DNA from: Pseudomonas gozinkensis
Lineage (GTDB): Bacteria > Pseudomonadota > Gammaproteobacteria > Pseudomonadales > Pseudomonadaceae
Length of the DNA: 64,000 nucleotides
Assembly: GCF_014863585.1 (NCBI RefSeq)
Contig: NZ_CP062253.1
Span: 1,204,501 to 1,268,500, forward strand
Direction of reading: 5' to 3'
Made by a program: the position numbers and the translations under genes. The notes beneath the pieces were generated by a model. That model saw only the letters and a list, made by a program, of their open reading frames with translations. It was not told where the DNA came from and did not search any database. Of this stretch, positions 24,079 through 33,162 are shown piece after piece. Every line of letters starts with the position of its first letter. Positions within the stretch are counted from its first letter, which is position 1.

Positions 24079-26592
24079 TTAGCGCAGAGGCCAATGTTGA
24101 TGACAGGCGTGACGCACCGCAGCGGCGCTGCTCAGCTTGAGCAAGTCCCGGGCGAGGCGTTGGCATTCGGCTTCGTGCAGCTGGCGCACGCGATCCTTGA
24201 TCTCGCCGATCTGCACCGGGCTGACCGACAGTTCGGTCACGCCCAGGCCGATCAACACCGGCGTCGCCAGCGGATCCGAGGCGAGGGCGCCGCACACGCC
24301 GACCCAGCGTTTATGCACCGCCGCGCCTTCGCAGGTCATGGCGATCAGGCGCAGCAGCGCCGGGTGCAAGGCATCGACCCGTGCGGCGAGGCCGGCGTGG
24401 TCGCGATCCATGGCCAGGGTGTATTGCGACAGGTCGTTGGTGCCGATGGACAGGAAGTCGGCGTGTTCGGCCAGTTGCTCGGCCTGTAGCGCGGCGGCCG
24501 GCACTTCGATCATCACGCCGATTTCCGGACGTTGATTGATGCCCAGCTCCAGGCACAGCGCATCGACCCGTTGGCGGATGTGCAGCAGTTCGTCGACTTC
24601 GGTGACCATCGGCAGCAGGATCCGGCAGCGCTGCAACGGGCTGACTTGCAGCAGGGCGCGCAGTTGCTGATCGAGGATTTCCGGGCGGGCCTGAGCCAGG
24701 CGAATGCCGCGCAGGCCGAGCACCGGGTTGGCTTCCACCGGCAGCGGTAGATAGTCGAGTTGTTTGTCGCCGCCGACGTCGATGGTACGGATGATCACCG
24801 ACTGGTCGCCCATGGCATCGATCACGGCTTGATAGGCAGCGCGTTGCTCTTCGACGTCCGGCGCGATATGGCGATCGACGAACAGAAACTCGGTGCGCAA
24901 CAGGCCGACGCCGTCGGCGCCGTTGGCAAACGCATCGGCCGCTTCATGGCTGGAGGCGACGTTAGCGACCACTTCGATGGCCACGCCGTTGCGGGTTTCC
25001 GCCGGCAGATGGGCCTGGGCTTGCTGGGCATCGCGCCGTTGTTGGCGGTCGATCTGCGTCTGGCGAACTTCGGCCAGACGCTCGGCGTTCGGCGTCAGTT
25101 CGAGGCGACCGCCGTCGGCGTCGAGAACCACCGATTGGCCTTGCGCCTGATCGAGCAGCGCCGAGCCCAGTGCGACCATGCACGGCAGGCCTTTGCCTCG
25201 GGCAAGAATTGCCACGTGGGAAGTTGCGCCACCCTCGGCCATGCACAAGCCAGCGACACCTTGCGCGCTCAGTTGCAGCAGGTCCGACGGCGTCAGTTCG
25301 TGGGCGGCGACGATGGCGCCGGCCGGTACGTCGTAATGCCAGGCTTCGCCGAGCAGGGCGCGCAGCACCCGTTGCTTGAGGTCGCGCAGATCGTTGGCGC
25401 GCTCGGCCAGCAGCGGGCTGCCGGTGTTTTGCAGCACTTCGCATTGCGCATCGATGGACTGGCTCCAGGCGTGGGTCGCCGCGGTGCCGGTTTCAATCGA
25501 TTGCTGGGCTGCGTCGAGCAGGGCCGGGTCTTCCAGCAAGGCCAGGTGCGCGGCGAAGATCGCTTCTTCGTCGGCATTGCGCTGTTTTTTTGCCTGGGCG
25601 AGGGTGCCGTCGATTTCGCTGCGCACCTGATTCAGCGCGGTGTCGAGGATCTGTAATTGCTGCTCGGGCTGGTGATTGCCGCTGTCCGCCGGCAGGCTGA
25701 TCGCGTTCAAGCGAAACAGCGGCCCGCCCACCAGTCCCGGTGCGGCGCACACGCCGTGCAGCACGCCAGCCTCGGCCGGACGATTGCGTGGAGTGGCGGC
25801 AACCGGTGCGGCGGCGTGATGATCTTCGGGCAGAGCGGTGGCCAGTGCGGTGAGCAAGGCTTGCAACGCCGCTTGTGCGTCCGGGCCCTGGCAACTGACC
25901 TGCACTTCGTCCTGCTCGCCAATCGCCAGGCCCATCAGACCGATGAGGCTGTTGCACGGTGCCGACTTGCCGGCGAAATGCAGTTGCGACTGGCTTTTGA
26001 ATCCTTGGGCCGTCTGACGGATCAACGCCGCCGGACGCGCATGCAGACCGCCGCGATGGGCGACCTGCACGTGACCGTGAACTTCGGGCCCGCCAAGTTC
26101 TTCTGCGTTCGCCGCTGCGCTGTGACGAGCGACGATGTGCAGCAGCGGCTCGCCCACCTTCACTGTTTTCAGGGTGATGGGGCGCGCCTGGAAATCCTGG
26201 CTGTTGGTCAGGATCAGCAGGCTGACCAGGCTTTTGCACTGGCGGCCGACCTTGTCCAGGTCATAGCGCAGCAACGGCTGGCCATTGCTGACCCGCGCGC
26301 CTTCCTTGACCAGCATCGAGAAGCCTTCGCCCTGCAACTCCACCGTGTCCAGGCCGAGGTGCAGCAACAGCTCGGCGCCGTTGTCGGCACGCACGGTCAG
26401 TGCGTGGCCGGTGCGGGCGACGTGGATCACCACGCCGGCGCAAGGCGAATGCAGGGTGTCGTTCAGCGGGTCGATGGCAATGCCGTCGCCCATCGCGCCG
26501 CTGGCGAACACCGCGTCCGGAACTTTGGCGAGCGTGAGCACCGGGCCGCTGAGCGGGGCGCTTAAAGTCAGCTCTTTATTGTTGTTGTGCAT
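24079..26592 (-). CDS. nagF: PTS fusion protein EIIA-HPr-EI
   Basis: An 837-residue phosphocarrier that passes phosphate from PEP to NagE. The N-terminal EIIA(Glc)-like domain has active-site His78 in LLHLGLDTVEL. The HPr domain follows with His184 in GGLHARPAA. The EI domain has the phospho-His459 in GGATSHVAILARGKG and the C-terminal PEP-binding barrel (DFLSIGTNDLSQY). The fused order replaces separate ptsI, ptsH and crr genes. It sits between the SIS-domain gene and nagE in the nag operon. The symbol follows the P. aeruginosa homologue, from memory. Confidence 0.95.
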   Translation of the reverse strand: MHNNNKELTLSAPLSGPVLTLAKVPDAVFASGAMGDGIAIDPLNDTLHSPCAGVVIHVARTGHALTVRADNGAELLLHLGLDTVELQGEGFSMLVKEGARVSNGQPLLRYDLDKVGRQCKSLVSLLILTNSQDFQARPITLKTVKVGEPLLHIVARHSAAANAEELGGPEVHGHVQVAHRGGLHARPAALIRQTAQGFKSQSQLHFAGKSAPCNSLIGLMGLAIGEQDEVQVSCQGPDAQAALQALLTALATALPEDHHAAAPVAATPRNRPAEAGVLHGVCAAPGLVGGPLFRLNAISLPADSGNHQPEQQLQILDTALNQVRSEIDGTLAQAKKQRNADEEAIFAAHLALLEDPALLDAAQQSIETGTAATHAWSQSIDAQCEVLQNTGSPLLAERANDLRDLKQRVLRALLGEAWHYDVPAGAIVAAHELTPSDLLQLSAQGVAGLCMAEGGATSHVAILARGKGLPCMVALGSALLDQAQGQSVVLDADGGRLELTPNAERLAEVRQTQIDRQQRRDAQQAQAHLPAETRNGVAIEVVANVASSHEAADAFANGADGVGLLRTEFLFVDRHIAPDVEEQRAAYQAVIDAMGDQSVIIRTIDVGGDKQLDYLPLPVEANPVLGLRGIRLAQARPEILDQQLRALLQVSPLQRCRILLPMVTEVDELLHIRQRVDALCLELGINQRPEIGVMIEVPAAALQAEQLAEHADFLSIGTNDLSQYTLAMDRDHAGLAARVDALHPALLRLIAMTCEGAAVHKRWVGVCGALASDPLATPVLIGLGVTELSVSPVQIGEIKDRVRQLHEAECQRLARDLLKLSSAAAVRHACHQHWPLR

Positions 26593-26627
26593 GGCTCGGT
26601 CTCATCAGGAAAACGTTCGGTTCGGAC

Positions 26628-27650
26628 TCAGTGCGTACGGGTGACTTTGCTCAGGTGTCGCGGCTGATCCGGGTCCATGCCACGGGCCACGGCCAGACCG
26701 GCCGCCATCACGTAGAAACTCTGGATCGCCAGGATCGGATCGAGGGCCGGGTGCTCGGCGCGGCTCAACGTCAGGTCGCGCTCGCTCACGTCATCCGGTG
26801 CGGCCAGCAGCACCCGGGCGCCGCGCTGACGCATCTCGGCCGCCAGGCTCAGCAGGCCGGCCTGTTCGGCACCGCGCGGGGCGAACACCAGCAATGGGTA
26901 GTGTTCGTCGATCAGGGCCATCGGGCCGTGACGGACTTCGGCGCTGCTGAAGGCTTCGGCCTGGATCGCCGAGGTCTCCTTGAATTTCAGCGCGGCCTCC
27001 TGGGCGATGGCGAAGCCGGCGCCACGGCCGATCACCATCAACCGCTCGCAATCGCGCAGGGCGTCGATGGCCAGGCTCCAGTCCTGCTGCGCGGCTTCGC
27101 GCAGGCCTTCGGGCAAGGCGTTGTGCGCTTCCAGCAATTCGTTGTCTTCTTTCCAGTGGGCGATCAGACGGGCGCTGGCGCTGAGGGTGGCGATGAAACT
27201 CTTGGTCGCGGCGACGCTGCTTTCTGTGCCGGCCAGCAACGGCAGGCTGAATTCACACGCGGCTTCCAGCGGCGAATCGGCGGCGTTGACCATCGACACG
27301 CTGAGGGCGCCGCGCTTGCGCAGCAGGCGCAGGCTGTTGACCAGATCCGGGCTCTGGCCCGACTGGGAAAACGCGAACGCGACCTGACCGCTGACCTTCA
27401 ATGGTGCCTGTTGCATGGTCACCACCGACATCGGCAACGAAGCCACCGGAATGCCAAGTTGCTGCATGGTCAGGTAGGCGAAGTAGCTCGCCGCATGGTC
27501 GGAGCTGCCACGGGCGACGGTCATCGCCACTTGCGGCGGCTGACGGCGCAGGCGCCCGGCAATCTCGATCATTTGCGGGTCGAGCTGTTGCAGTTGGGCT
27601 TGCACGGCCTCGAACGAGGACAGCGCCTCCTCAAGCATTTTTGAAGTCAA
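26628..27650 (-). CDS. SIS-domain glucosamine-6-phosphate deaminase-like protein (NagB-II type)
   Basis: A 340-residue protein with two SIS sugar-isomerase domains, similar to the C-terminal half of GlmS but without its glutaminase domain. Sugar-phosphate-binding motifs are ARGSSDHAASYFAYL, SQSGQSPDLVNSL and GTESSVAATKSF. In this operon it most likely deaminates glucosamine-6-phosphate to fructose-6-phosphate, replacing the unrelated NagB. Its 5' end overlaps the nagA 3' end by 20 bases. Confidence 0.9.
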   Translation of the reverse strand: MTSKMLEEALSSFEAVQAQLQQLDPQMIEIAGRLRRQPPQVAMTVARGSSDHAASYFAYLTMQQLGIPVASLPMSVVTMQQAPLKVSGQVAFAFSQSGQSPDLVNSLRLLRKRGALSVSMVNAADSPLEAACEFSLPLLAGTESSVAATKSFIATLSASARLIAHWKEDNELLEAHNALPEGLREAAQQDWSLAIDALRDCERLMVIGRGAGFAIAQEAALKFKETSAIQAEAFSSAEVRHGPMALIDEHYPLLVFAPRGAEQAGLLSLAAEMRQRGARVLLAAPDDVSERDLTLSRAEHPALDPILAIQSFYVMAAGLAVARGMDPDQPRHLSKVTRTH

Positions 27651-28737
27651 TGTCTTCTCCTTCGACCATGACGGCGGTCAGTGTGAGTGAGCGATCCAGC
27701 CGCACGCAGTCGGCCCAGGCGCCAGGTGCAAGGCGCCCGCGTTCGGTGATGCCGAGGTAGTCGGCGGGGAATTGCGAAAGACGTTGCGAGGCCTCGCTGA
27801 TCGGCAGACCGATCTTCACCAGGTTGCGCAGGGCCTGATCCATGGTCAGGGTGCTGCCGGCCAGGGTGCCGTCGGGCAGGCGCACGCCGCCCAGGCATTT
27901 GGTGACGGTGTGGCTGCCGAGCTTGTACTCGCCATCGGGCATGCCGGCGGCGGCGGTGGAATCGGTGACGCAGTACAGGCACGGAATCGAGCGCAGGGCC
28001 ACGCGGATCGCGCCGGGATGCACGTGCAGCAAGTCCGGAATCAACTCGGCGAATTTGGCGTGGGCGAGGGCGGCGCCGACGATGCCCGGTTCGCGGTGAT
28101 GCAGCGGGCTCATGGCGTTGTACAAGTGGGTGAAACTGGTGGCGCCGGCTTCGAGGGCGGCCACGCCTTCCTCGTAACTGCCGAGGGTGTGGCCGATCTG
28201 CATGCGGATGCCACGGCTGCTCAGCTCTCTGATCAAGCCGTCATGGCCGGCGATTTCCGGGGCGATGGTGATCACCCGGATTGGCGCCAGTGCCAGATAG
28301 TCTTCGACCTCGGCCATCAGCGCGGTGTGGGCGAAGTTCGGTTGGGCGCCGAGTTTGCCGGGATTGATGTACGGGCCTTCGAGGTGCACGCCGAGTACTC
28401 GGGCGGCGCCTTTCGGACGCTGCTCGCAGAACTCGCCGACCTCCTTGAGCACGCTGGCAATCTCGGCACTCGGCGCGGTCATCGTGGTGGCCAGCAGCGA
28501 GGTGGTGCCGAAACGCACGTGGGTCTTGGTGATGGTTTCGAAGGCGCTGGCGCCTTCCATGATGTCTTTGCCGCCACCGCCGTGGACGTGCAGGTCGATG
28601 AAGCCCGGCAGCAGATACGGCAAGTCATTGGTCGCCGGATCGCAAGGCACGCCTTCGATCGACACGACTTTGCCGTGTTCGTGGATCAGCCGGCCGCGAA
28701 CCCAGCCGTCAGCGGTGAGGATGTTGTCTTCAGACAT
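27631..28737 (-). CDS. nagA: N-acetylglucosamine-6-phosphate deacetylase
   Basis: Amidohydrolase of 368 residues that removes the acetyl group from GlcNAc-6-P, the first catabolic step after PTS import. The metal-binding motif LPGFIDLHVHGGGG, the segment LGVHLEGPY and the HLYNAM signature are present. It overlaps the SIS gene by 20 bases and follows nagR by 30 bases, so all five genes form one unit. Confidence 0.97.
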   Translation of the reverse strand: MSEDNILTADGWVRGRLIHEHGKVVSIEGVPCDPATNDLPYLLPGFIDLHVHGGGGKDIMEGASAFETITKTHVRFGTTSLLATTMTAPSAEIASVLKEVGEFCEQRPKGAARVLGVHLEGPYINPGKLGAQPNFAHTALMAEVEDYLALAPIRVITIAPEIAGHDGLIRELSSRGIRMQIGHTLGSYEEGVAALEAGATSFTHLYNAMSPLHHREPGIVGAALAHAKFAELIPDLLHVHPGAIRVALRSIPCLYCVTDSTAAAGMPDGEYKLGSHTVTKCLGGVRLPDGTLAGSTLTMDQALRNLVKIGLPISEASQRLSQFPADYLGITERGRLAPGAWADCVRLDRSLTLTAVMVEGEDIDFKNA

Positions 28738-28767
28738 TTCGCTTCTCTCGTTTGGCCTGGCTGCTGA

Positions 28768-29508
28768 TCAGCGGCGAAGCTCTGCAACAAAGTCGTAGTA
28801 GTCGTTGCGGCAATAGGTGTCGGTGACTTCGATCGGCGTGTTGTCTTCCAGGTAGCCGACCCGGGTCATCAGCAGCATCGCGGTGCCTGGGGCGATGCCG
28901 ACCAGCGCGGCGAACTCGTCCGAGGCGTTGATCGCCTGGATGTGCTGCAAGGCGCGCACGATCGGTTTGCCGATGCTGTCGAGGTGTTCGTAGAGCGAAT
29001 CGCCCACCACTTGTGGCTTGGGCATGATCGAGGCGGGCAGGGTGCTCATCTCGATGGCCATCACGGTGTCGTCGGCCTTGCGCAGGCGTTTCATGCGCGC
29101 AACCTTGTCGTTTGGTGACAGGCCGAGGCGGATCAGTTCTTCGTGGGTAGGCAGGGTGATTTCACGCTCCAGCCATTGCGAGCTGGGCACGAAGCCCTTG
29201 AGGCGGAGCATTTCGCTGAAACCCGACAGGCGCGACAGCGGTTGTTCAAGGCGCGGGGTGATGAAGGTGCCGGAACCTTGCAGGCGGCGGATCAAACCTT
29301 GATCGAGCAGGACTTCCAGCGCCTTGCGGGCGGTGACCCGGGAAATCCCCAGCATCTCGCTGAGATTGCGCTCCGACGGCATCGCCTGCTCGGCTTTCCA
29401 CTGGCCGGCATGGATCGCCGCTTCCAGGTTGCGCGCCAGTTGCAGGTACAGCGGCGTCGGCTGGGAGTCGTCTGGGCGTAGGGCGTGGAGCTCGTTCATG
29501 TAAGGCAT
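28768..29508 (-). CDS. nagR: GntR-family regulator of the nag operon
   Basis: A 246-residue HutC-type regulator with an N-terminal winged helix (PSERNLSEMLGISRVTARKAL) and a C-terminal UTRA ligand-binding domain, expected to sense a GlcNAc-derived sugar phosphate. The start MPYMNELHALRP is taken at 29508; the internal ATG at 29499 is also possible. As first gene of the operon it probably autoregulates through the TGGTAT repeats upstream. Confidence 0.9.
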   Translation of the reverse strand: MPYMNELHALRPDDSQPTPLYLQLARNLEAAIHAGQWKAEQAMPSERNLSEMLGISRVTARKALEVLLDQGLIRRLQGSGTFITPRLEQPLSRLSGFSEMLRLKGFVPSSQWLEREITLPTHEELIRLGLSPNDKVARMKRLRKADDTVMAIEMSTLPASIMPKPQVVGDSLYEHLDSIGKPIVRALQHIQAINASDEFAALVGIAPGTAMLLMTRVGYLEDNTPIEVTDTYCRNDYYDFVAELRR

Positions 29509-29554
29509 TTCCGGCGCTGATATAGGATTGTTGTCGCTCGGTTGTCGGGCGAAA

Positions 29555-29570
29555 CCTAATACCACTTGAA
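29555..29570 (-). promoter_or_regulatory. Operator-like repeat upstream of nagR (copy 1)
   Basis: Sixteen bases, CCTAATACCACTTGAA, are repeated in perfect inverted orientation at 29635-29650. Read towards nagR the element contains two TGGTAT half-sites in tandem, extending to 29576. TGGTAT-type half-sites resemble known GntR/HutC (NagR/DasR) operators. It lies about 50 bases before the nagR start, where a repressor would act. Confidence 0.5.
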
Positions 29571-29634
29571 TACCATGTCAACGCGTCGGAAATGCCTGTA
29601 GTCCTTTGGGTTCGGGTGTTTGAGGGTGGGTGGT

Positions 29635-29650
29635 TTCAAGTGGTATTAGG
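29635..29650 (+). promoter_or_regulatory. Operator-like repeat, inverted copy 2
   Basis: TTCAAGTGGTATTAGG, the exact inverted copy of 29555-29570, with a diverged half-site TGGTTT just before it. The 64-base spacing from copy 1 could allow a regulator-made loop. No plus-strand gene begins nearby. The rest of the 29509-29829 gap holds only these elements and the L,D-transpeptidase terminator. Confidence 0.45.
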
Positions 29651-29778
29651 GGTCGATGACGGAAAGCAAAAAATCGCAGTCTGCGGCAGTTCTTCCGGGT
29701 GAAAGTGGTATCACCGTTGAAGAGCTGTCGCAGGTTGCGATTTTTTTGAATTTATTTTTTACGGGCGACCAATGGTCG

Positions 29779-29803
29779 AGAAAAAGGGCCACCTTGTGGC
29801 CCT
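29779..29803 (-). terminator. Terminator of the L,D-transpeptidase gene
   Basis: On the minus strand AGGGCCAC-AAG-GTGGCCCT is followed by TTTTCTC, starting about 27 bases after the gene's stop codon. Confidence 0.8.
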
Positions 29804-29829
29804 GTAGAACGTGTTCCCTTGTTAGAGAA

Positions 29830-30345
29830 TCAAGGGCGGATTTCGATCATCGTGCCATCCGGCACCAGATTCCAGACTTCGCGCATGTCGACGTTGCGCA
29901 TGGCAATGCAGCCATCGGTCCAGTCCAGGGTGTGGAACAGTTGTTCGGGGTTGTCCTCGGAATCCGGTGTGCCGTGGATCATGATCATCCCGCCAGGCTC
30001 GACACCTTCGCGGCGGGCGCGGGCGGAGTCGCTGATGTTCGGGTAGGAGATGTGCATCGACAGGTTGAATTTGTCGCTGGTCTTGCGCCAGTCGATCCAA
30101 TAGAAACCTTCCGGTGTGCGTTTGTCGCCTTCAATCAGCTTCGGGCCTTTTTTCGCGCCCTTGCCCAAGGAAATACGATAGCTCTTGAGTGGCTTGCCGT
30201 CGGCGATCAACTGCAGTTGATGAGCCGATTTGAGCACCAGTACTTTTTCGATGAGCGGGGTGTTCGAAGGCGTCACGGTGGTCACGAATGACGCTTGGGA
30301 GACGGTGACGAACGACAGGCAGAACAGGGCAAGCAACCAGCGCAT
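29830..30345 (-). CDS. Periplasmic L,D-transpeptidase (YkuD domain)
   Basis: A 171-residue exported enzyme with signal peptide (MRWLLALFCLSFVTVSQA). The YkuD domain carries His124 in MIHGTP and nucleophile Cys146 in TDGCIAMRN, as required to form 3-3 peptidoglycan cross-links or anchor proteins to peptidoglycan. It is a minimal, single-domain member; its exact substrate cannot be told. It stands alone, with its own terminator. Confidence 0.92.
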   Translation of the reverse strand: MRWLLALFCLSFVTVSQASFVTTVTPSNTPLIEKVLVLKSAHQLQLIADGKPLKSYRISLGKGAKKGPKLIEGDKRTPEGFYWIDWRKTSDKFNLSMHISYPNISDSARARREGVEPGGMIMIHGTPDSEDNPEQLFHTLDWTDGCIAMRNVDMREVWNLVPDGTMIEIRP

Positions 30346-30447
30346 TGAAACGATTCCCCAGAAATGAAGCAGATACTTTATTTATAGATAGTGTGCAGGC
30401 GCTGTCGCGGGCTGCGTTAGCCGGTTATCGGCCGGCCGCCGTCGAAA

Positions 30448-30999
30448 TCAAGTGATGGCCGGTTGAGCGAGCGGCGGGATCGATTCGGAGCGAACCGGAT
30501 AGACCTCGACGCGGCGGTCAGCGAAGAAGCATTCCAGAGTACGGCCCACCGTGCGGAAAGCCAGTTCGTCCCAGGGAATGTCTTCCTCGTCGAACAGTTG
30601 CACTTCCAGGCTCTCTGGGCCGGCGGCGAAGTCCAGATCCGCCAGCTCGGCGCGGAAAAACACATGCACCTGACTGATGTGCGGCACGTCGATCAAGGTA
30701 TAGATGCTCAGGTTGTGCACCCGGGCGCAGGCTTCCTCCGCGGTTTCGCGGATGGCGGCCTGCTCGATGGTCTCGCCGTTTTCCATGAAACCGGCAGGCA
30801 GCGTCCAGTAACCGAGTCGAGGCTCGATGGCGCGGCGACACAGCAGGACTTTGCTGCCCCAGGTCGGTACACAACCGGCCACGATATTGGGGTTCTGGTA
30901 GTGAATCGTCTGACAGCTGTCGCAGACGAATCGCAGCCGCGAGTCGCCTTCGGGAATGCGCTGGGTCACCGGGTTGCCGCACTGGCTGCAAAATTTCAT
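30448..30999 (-). CDS. Nudix hydrolase with N-terminal zinc ribbon
   Basis: 183 residues from ATG 30999 (MKFCSQCGNPVTQRI). Four cysteines (CSQC and CDSC) form a zinc ribbon. The Nudix box GFMENGETIEQAAIRETAEE is complete. The architecture resembles the NudC/YjaD-like group or ADP-ribose pyrophosphatases, but it is shorter than NADH pyrophosphatase, so the substrate is uncertain. It is divergent from the second Nudix gene at 31147. Confidence 0.92.
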   Translation of the reverse strand: MKFCSQCGNPVTQRIPEGDSRLRFVCDSCQTIHYQNPNIVAGCVPTWGSKVLLCRRAIEPRLGYWTLPAGFMENGETIEQAAIRETAEEACARVHNLSIYTLIDVPHISQVHVFFRAELADLDFAAGPESLEVQLFDEEDIPWDELAFRTVGRTLECFFADRRVEVYPVRSESIPPLAQPAIT

Positions 31000-31146
31000 G
31001 CTGGGGTTCCTGAATGCTGCGCCTATCTTGGCGTGCAGCGGTGTCAGTCGGCAAGTTGTCGTTTCGCGACATGACGCCCGTTCGGGGCTTGGGCGGTCGC
31101 CATGATTGGTGCATGATGCAGGGTAAGGCACCGATCGAGAACACTT

Positions 31147-31746
31147 ATGCTGGACGAGCTACTGCACCGGGTAAGCAATCACACGCCGCGCACGCTGGAG
31201 ACCGACACGCGTTTCCCCGAGGCCGCTGTCCTGGTGCCGATTACTCGCAGTGACGAACCCGAACTTGTCCTCACCCTGCGCGCCAGCGGGCTCTCGACCC
31301 ACGGCGGCGAAGTCGCCTTCCCCGGTGGACGACGGGATCCGGAAGACCCGGACCTGGTGTTTACCGCCCTGCGTGAAGCTGAAGAAGAAATCGGCCTGCC
31401 GCCGGGACTGGTCGAAGTGATCGGTCCGCTCAGTCCGCTGATTTCCCTGCATGGCATCAAGGTCACGCCGTATGTCGGGGTGATTCCCGATTTTGTCGAA
31501 TACCAGGCCAATGATGCCGAGATCGCTGCGGTGTTCAGCGTGCCACTGGAGTTCTTTCGCAAGGACCCCCGCGAACACACCCATCGCATCGACTATCAGG
31601 GTCGCAGTTGGTATGTGCCGAGCTATCGCTACGGCGAATACAAGATCTGGGGTCTGACGGCGATCATGATCGTCGAGTTGATCAACCTGCTCTATGACGC
31701 CAAAATCAGCCTGCATCAACCGCCAAAAAGCTTCATCAATACCTGA
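31147..31746 (+). CDS. CoA pyrophosphatase-like Nudix hydrolase
   Basis: A 199-residue protein of the NudL/YeaB type, expected to hydrolyse CoA or acyl-CoA to phosphopantetheine and 3',5'-ADP. The CoA-specific segment [17 protein letters not shown] runs into the Nudix box (residues 60-84) ending [11 protein letters not shown]. It starts the plus-strand series with the carbonic anhydrase gene 47 bases on. Confidence 0.92.
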   Translation: MLDELLHRVSNHTPRTLETDTRFPEAAVLVPITRSDEPELVLTLRASGLSTHGGEVAFPGGRRDPEDPDLVFTALREAEEEIGLPPGLVEVIGPLSPLISLHGIKVTPYVGVIPDFVEYQANDAEIAAVFSVPLEFFRKDPREHTHRIDYQGRSWYVPSYRYGEYKIWGLTAIMIVELINLLYDAKISLHQPPKSFINT

Positions 31747-31793
31747 AGCCATCGTTCGAATGGCCAGCCATCGTGAGCCCTGAGGAATACAAG

Positions 31794-32318
31794 ATGAAAT
31801 ACCGCCTGGGCGACGCCCGTGTCGAAACCCATCCGCAGAGCTGGGTCGCCCCCAACGCCGTGCTGGTGGGCAAGGTCAGACTGGAAGAGGGCGCCAACGT
31901 CTGGTTCAACGCCGTGCTGCGTGGCGACAACGAACTGATCCTGATCGGCAAGAACAGCAATGTGCAGGACGGTACGGTGATGCACACCGACATGGGCTAT
32001 CCGCTGACCATCGGCACCGGCGTGACCATCGGCCACAACGCCATGCTCCATGGCTGCACGGTCGGCGACTACAGCCTGATCGGCATCAACGCCGTCATCC
32101 TCAATGGCGCGAAGATTGGCAAGAACTGCATCATTGGCGCCAATTCGCTGATTGGCGAAGGCAAGGACATTCCTGACGGTTCGCTGGTGATGGGCTCGCC
32201 GGGCAAGGTCGTGCGCGAGTTGACCGAGCAACAGAAAAAGATGCTCGAAGCCAGTGCCGCGCACTATGTGCATAACTCCCAGCGCTATGCGCGCGATCTG
32301 GTCGAGCAGGAAGAATGA
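31794..32318 (+). CDS. Gamma-class carbonic anhydrase family protein
   Basis: 174 residues from ATG 31794, preceded by GAGG; a longer upstream start adds only MSPEEYK. Left-handed beta-helix hexapeptide repeats fill the protein. Three zinc-ligand histidines are visible at 64 (VMHTD), 81 and 86 (GHNAMLHG). It is a YrdA/PaaY-type protein; true carbonic anhydrase activity varies in this group. It overlaps the DUF1289 gene by 4 bases. Confidence 0.93.
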   Translation: MKYRLGDARVETHPQSWVAPNAVLVGKVRLEEGANVWFNAVLRGDNELILIGKNSNVQDGTVMHTDMGYPLTIGTGVTIGHNAMLHGCTVGDYSLIGINAVILNGAKIGKNCIIGANSLIGEGKDIPDGSLVMGSPGKVVRELTEQQKKMLEASAAHYVHNSQRYARDLVEQEE

Positions 32319-32530
32319 CAACCCCGGAAAGACCCGTCGCCTCGCCGTGCGTGAGCATTTGCGCGCTGGATGAGGACGACATTTGCACCGGTTGCCAGCG
32401 CACGGTCGAGGAGATCACCCGCTGGAGTCGCATGACCAATGACGAGCGGCGGGTGGTGCTAGGGCTGTGTCATGAGCGGGCGAAGGCCAGTGGACTGGTC
32501 TGGATGATCGGCAAAACACCGGGGCAATAA
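32315..32530 (+). CDS. DUF1289 small cysteine-rich protein
   Basis: 71 residues with the DUF1289 pattern [21 protein letters not shown], a likely metal- or Fe-S-binding cysteine set, followed by a helix with the WSRMTNDER motif. The function is unknown. Its ATGA overlap with the gamma-carbonic-anhydrase gene shows cotranslation, an association common in proteobacteria. Confidence 0.93.
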   Translation: MTTPERPVASPCVSICALDEDDICTGCQRTVEEITRWSRMTNDERRVVLGLCHERAKASGLVWMIGKTPGQ

Positions 32531-32594
32531 CCGATTTGATTGGCGTCATCGAAGGGCTGAAGTAACCTGTGCGCCAAATTGACAGGTCACGCCC

Positions 32595-33062
32595 ATGATT
32601 TTCCTCATCGCTTACATCAGCAGCGTCGTGCTGATCAACTTCGCCTTCTCCACCGCGCCGCACCTGGACATCATCTGGTCGGCCTGGGGCGGGCTGGTGT
32701 TCGTGCTGCGCGACATGGTGCAGATCCGTTTCGGCCACGGCGCGATTGCGGCGATGCTGGCGGCGCTGGTGCTGTCCTATGTCACTTCCGATCCGTCGAT
32801 TGCGCTGGCCAGCGCCACGGCATTCGCGGTCTCGGAGTGCATCGACTGGCTGGTGTTCACCATCACCAAGCGCCCGCTGCGCGACCGCTTGTGGATCAGC
32901 TCGGCGCTGAGCATTCCCCTCGATACCTTCATCTTCTTCGGCATGATCGACCTGCTGACGCCGCCGGTGCTCATCACTGCGCTGACCTCGAAGTTCGCCG
33001 GTGTCACCGCCGTCTGGCTGATCATGGCCTGGCGTGAACGCAAACAGGCTGTCGCCGGCTGA
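32595..33062 (+). CDS. VUT-family membrane protein
   Basis: A 155-residue integral membrane protein with about five hydrophobic helices and the conserved LVFVLRDMVQIRFGH and SECIDWLVFTI segments of the VUT/YhhQ family, whose best-known members import queuosine precursors. The substrate here is not evident. It lies 64 bases after DUF1289 and 100 bases before purT. Confidence 0.85.
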   Translation: MIFLIAYISSVVLINFAFSTAPHLDIIWSAWGGLVFVLRDMVQIRFGHGAIAAMLAALVLSYVTSDPSIALASATAFAVSECIDWLVFTITKRPLRDRLWISSALSIPLDTFIFFGMIDLLTPPVLITALTSKFAGVTAVWLIMAWRERKQAVAG

Positions 33063-33162
33063 AGCCAAACCCTCAGGTTCATGTAAAATGCCGCGCTTTC
33101 TCCCCATGGAAAGCGCGTCCGGCGTTGCTTTCCTCGATGATCCGCTTCTTTGAGGACCTGAG

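Noticed and set aside
29656..30291. 211-codon plus-strand frame after the nag operators
   Set aside because: It crosses the L,D-transpeptidase gene in antisense, and its upstream part has no recognisable domain or Shine-Dalgarno sequence.
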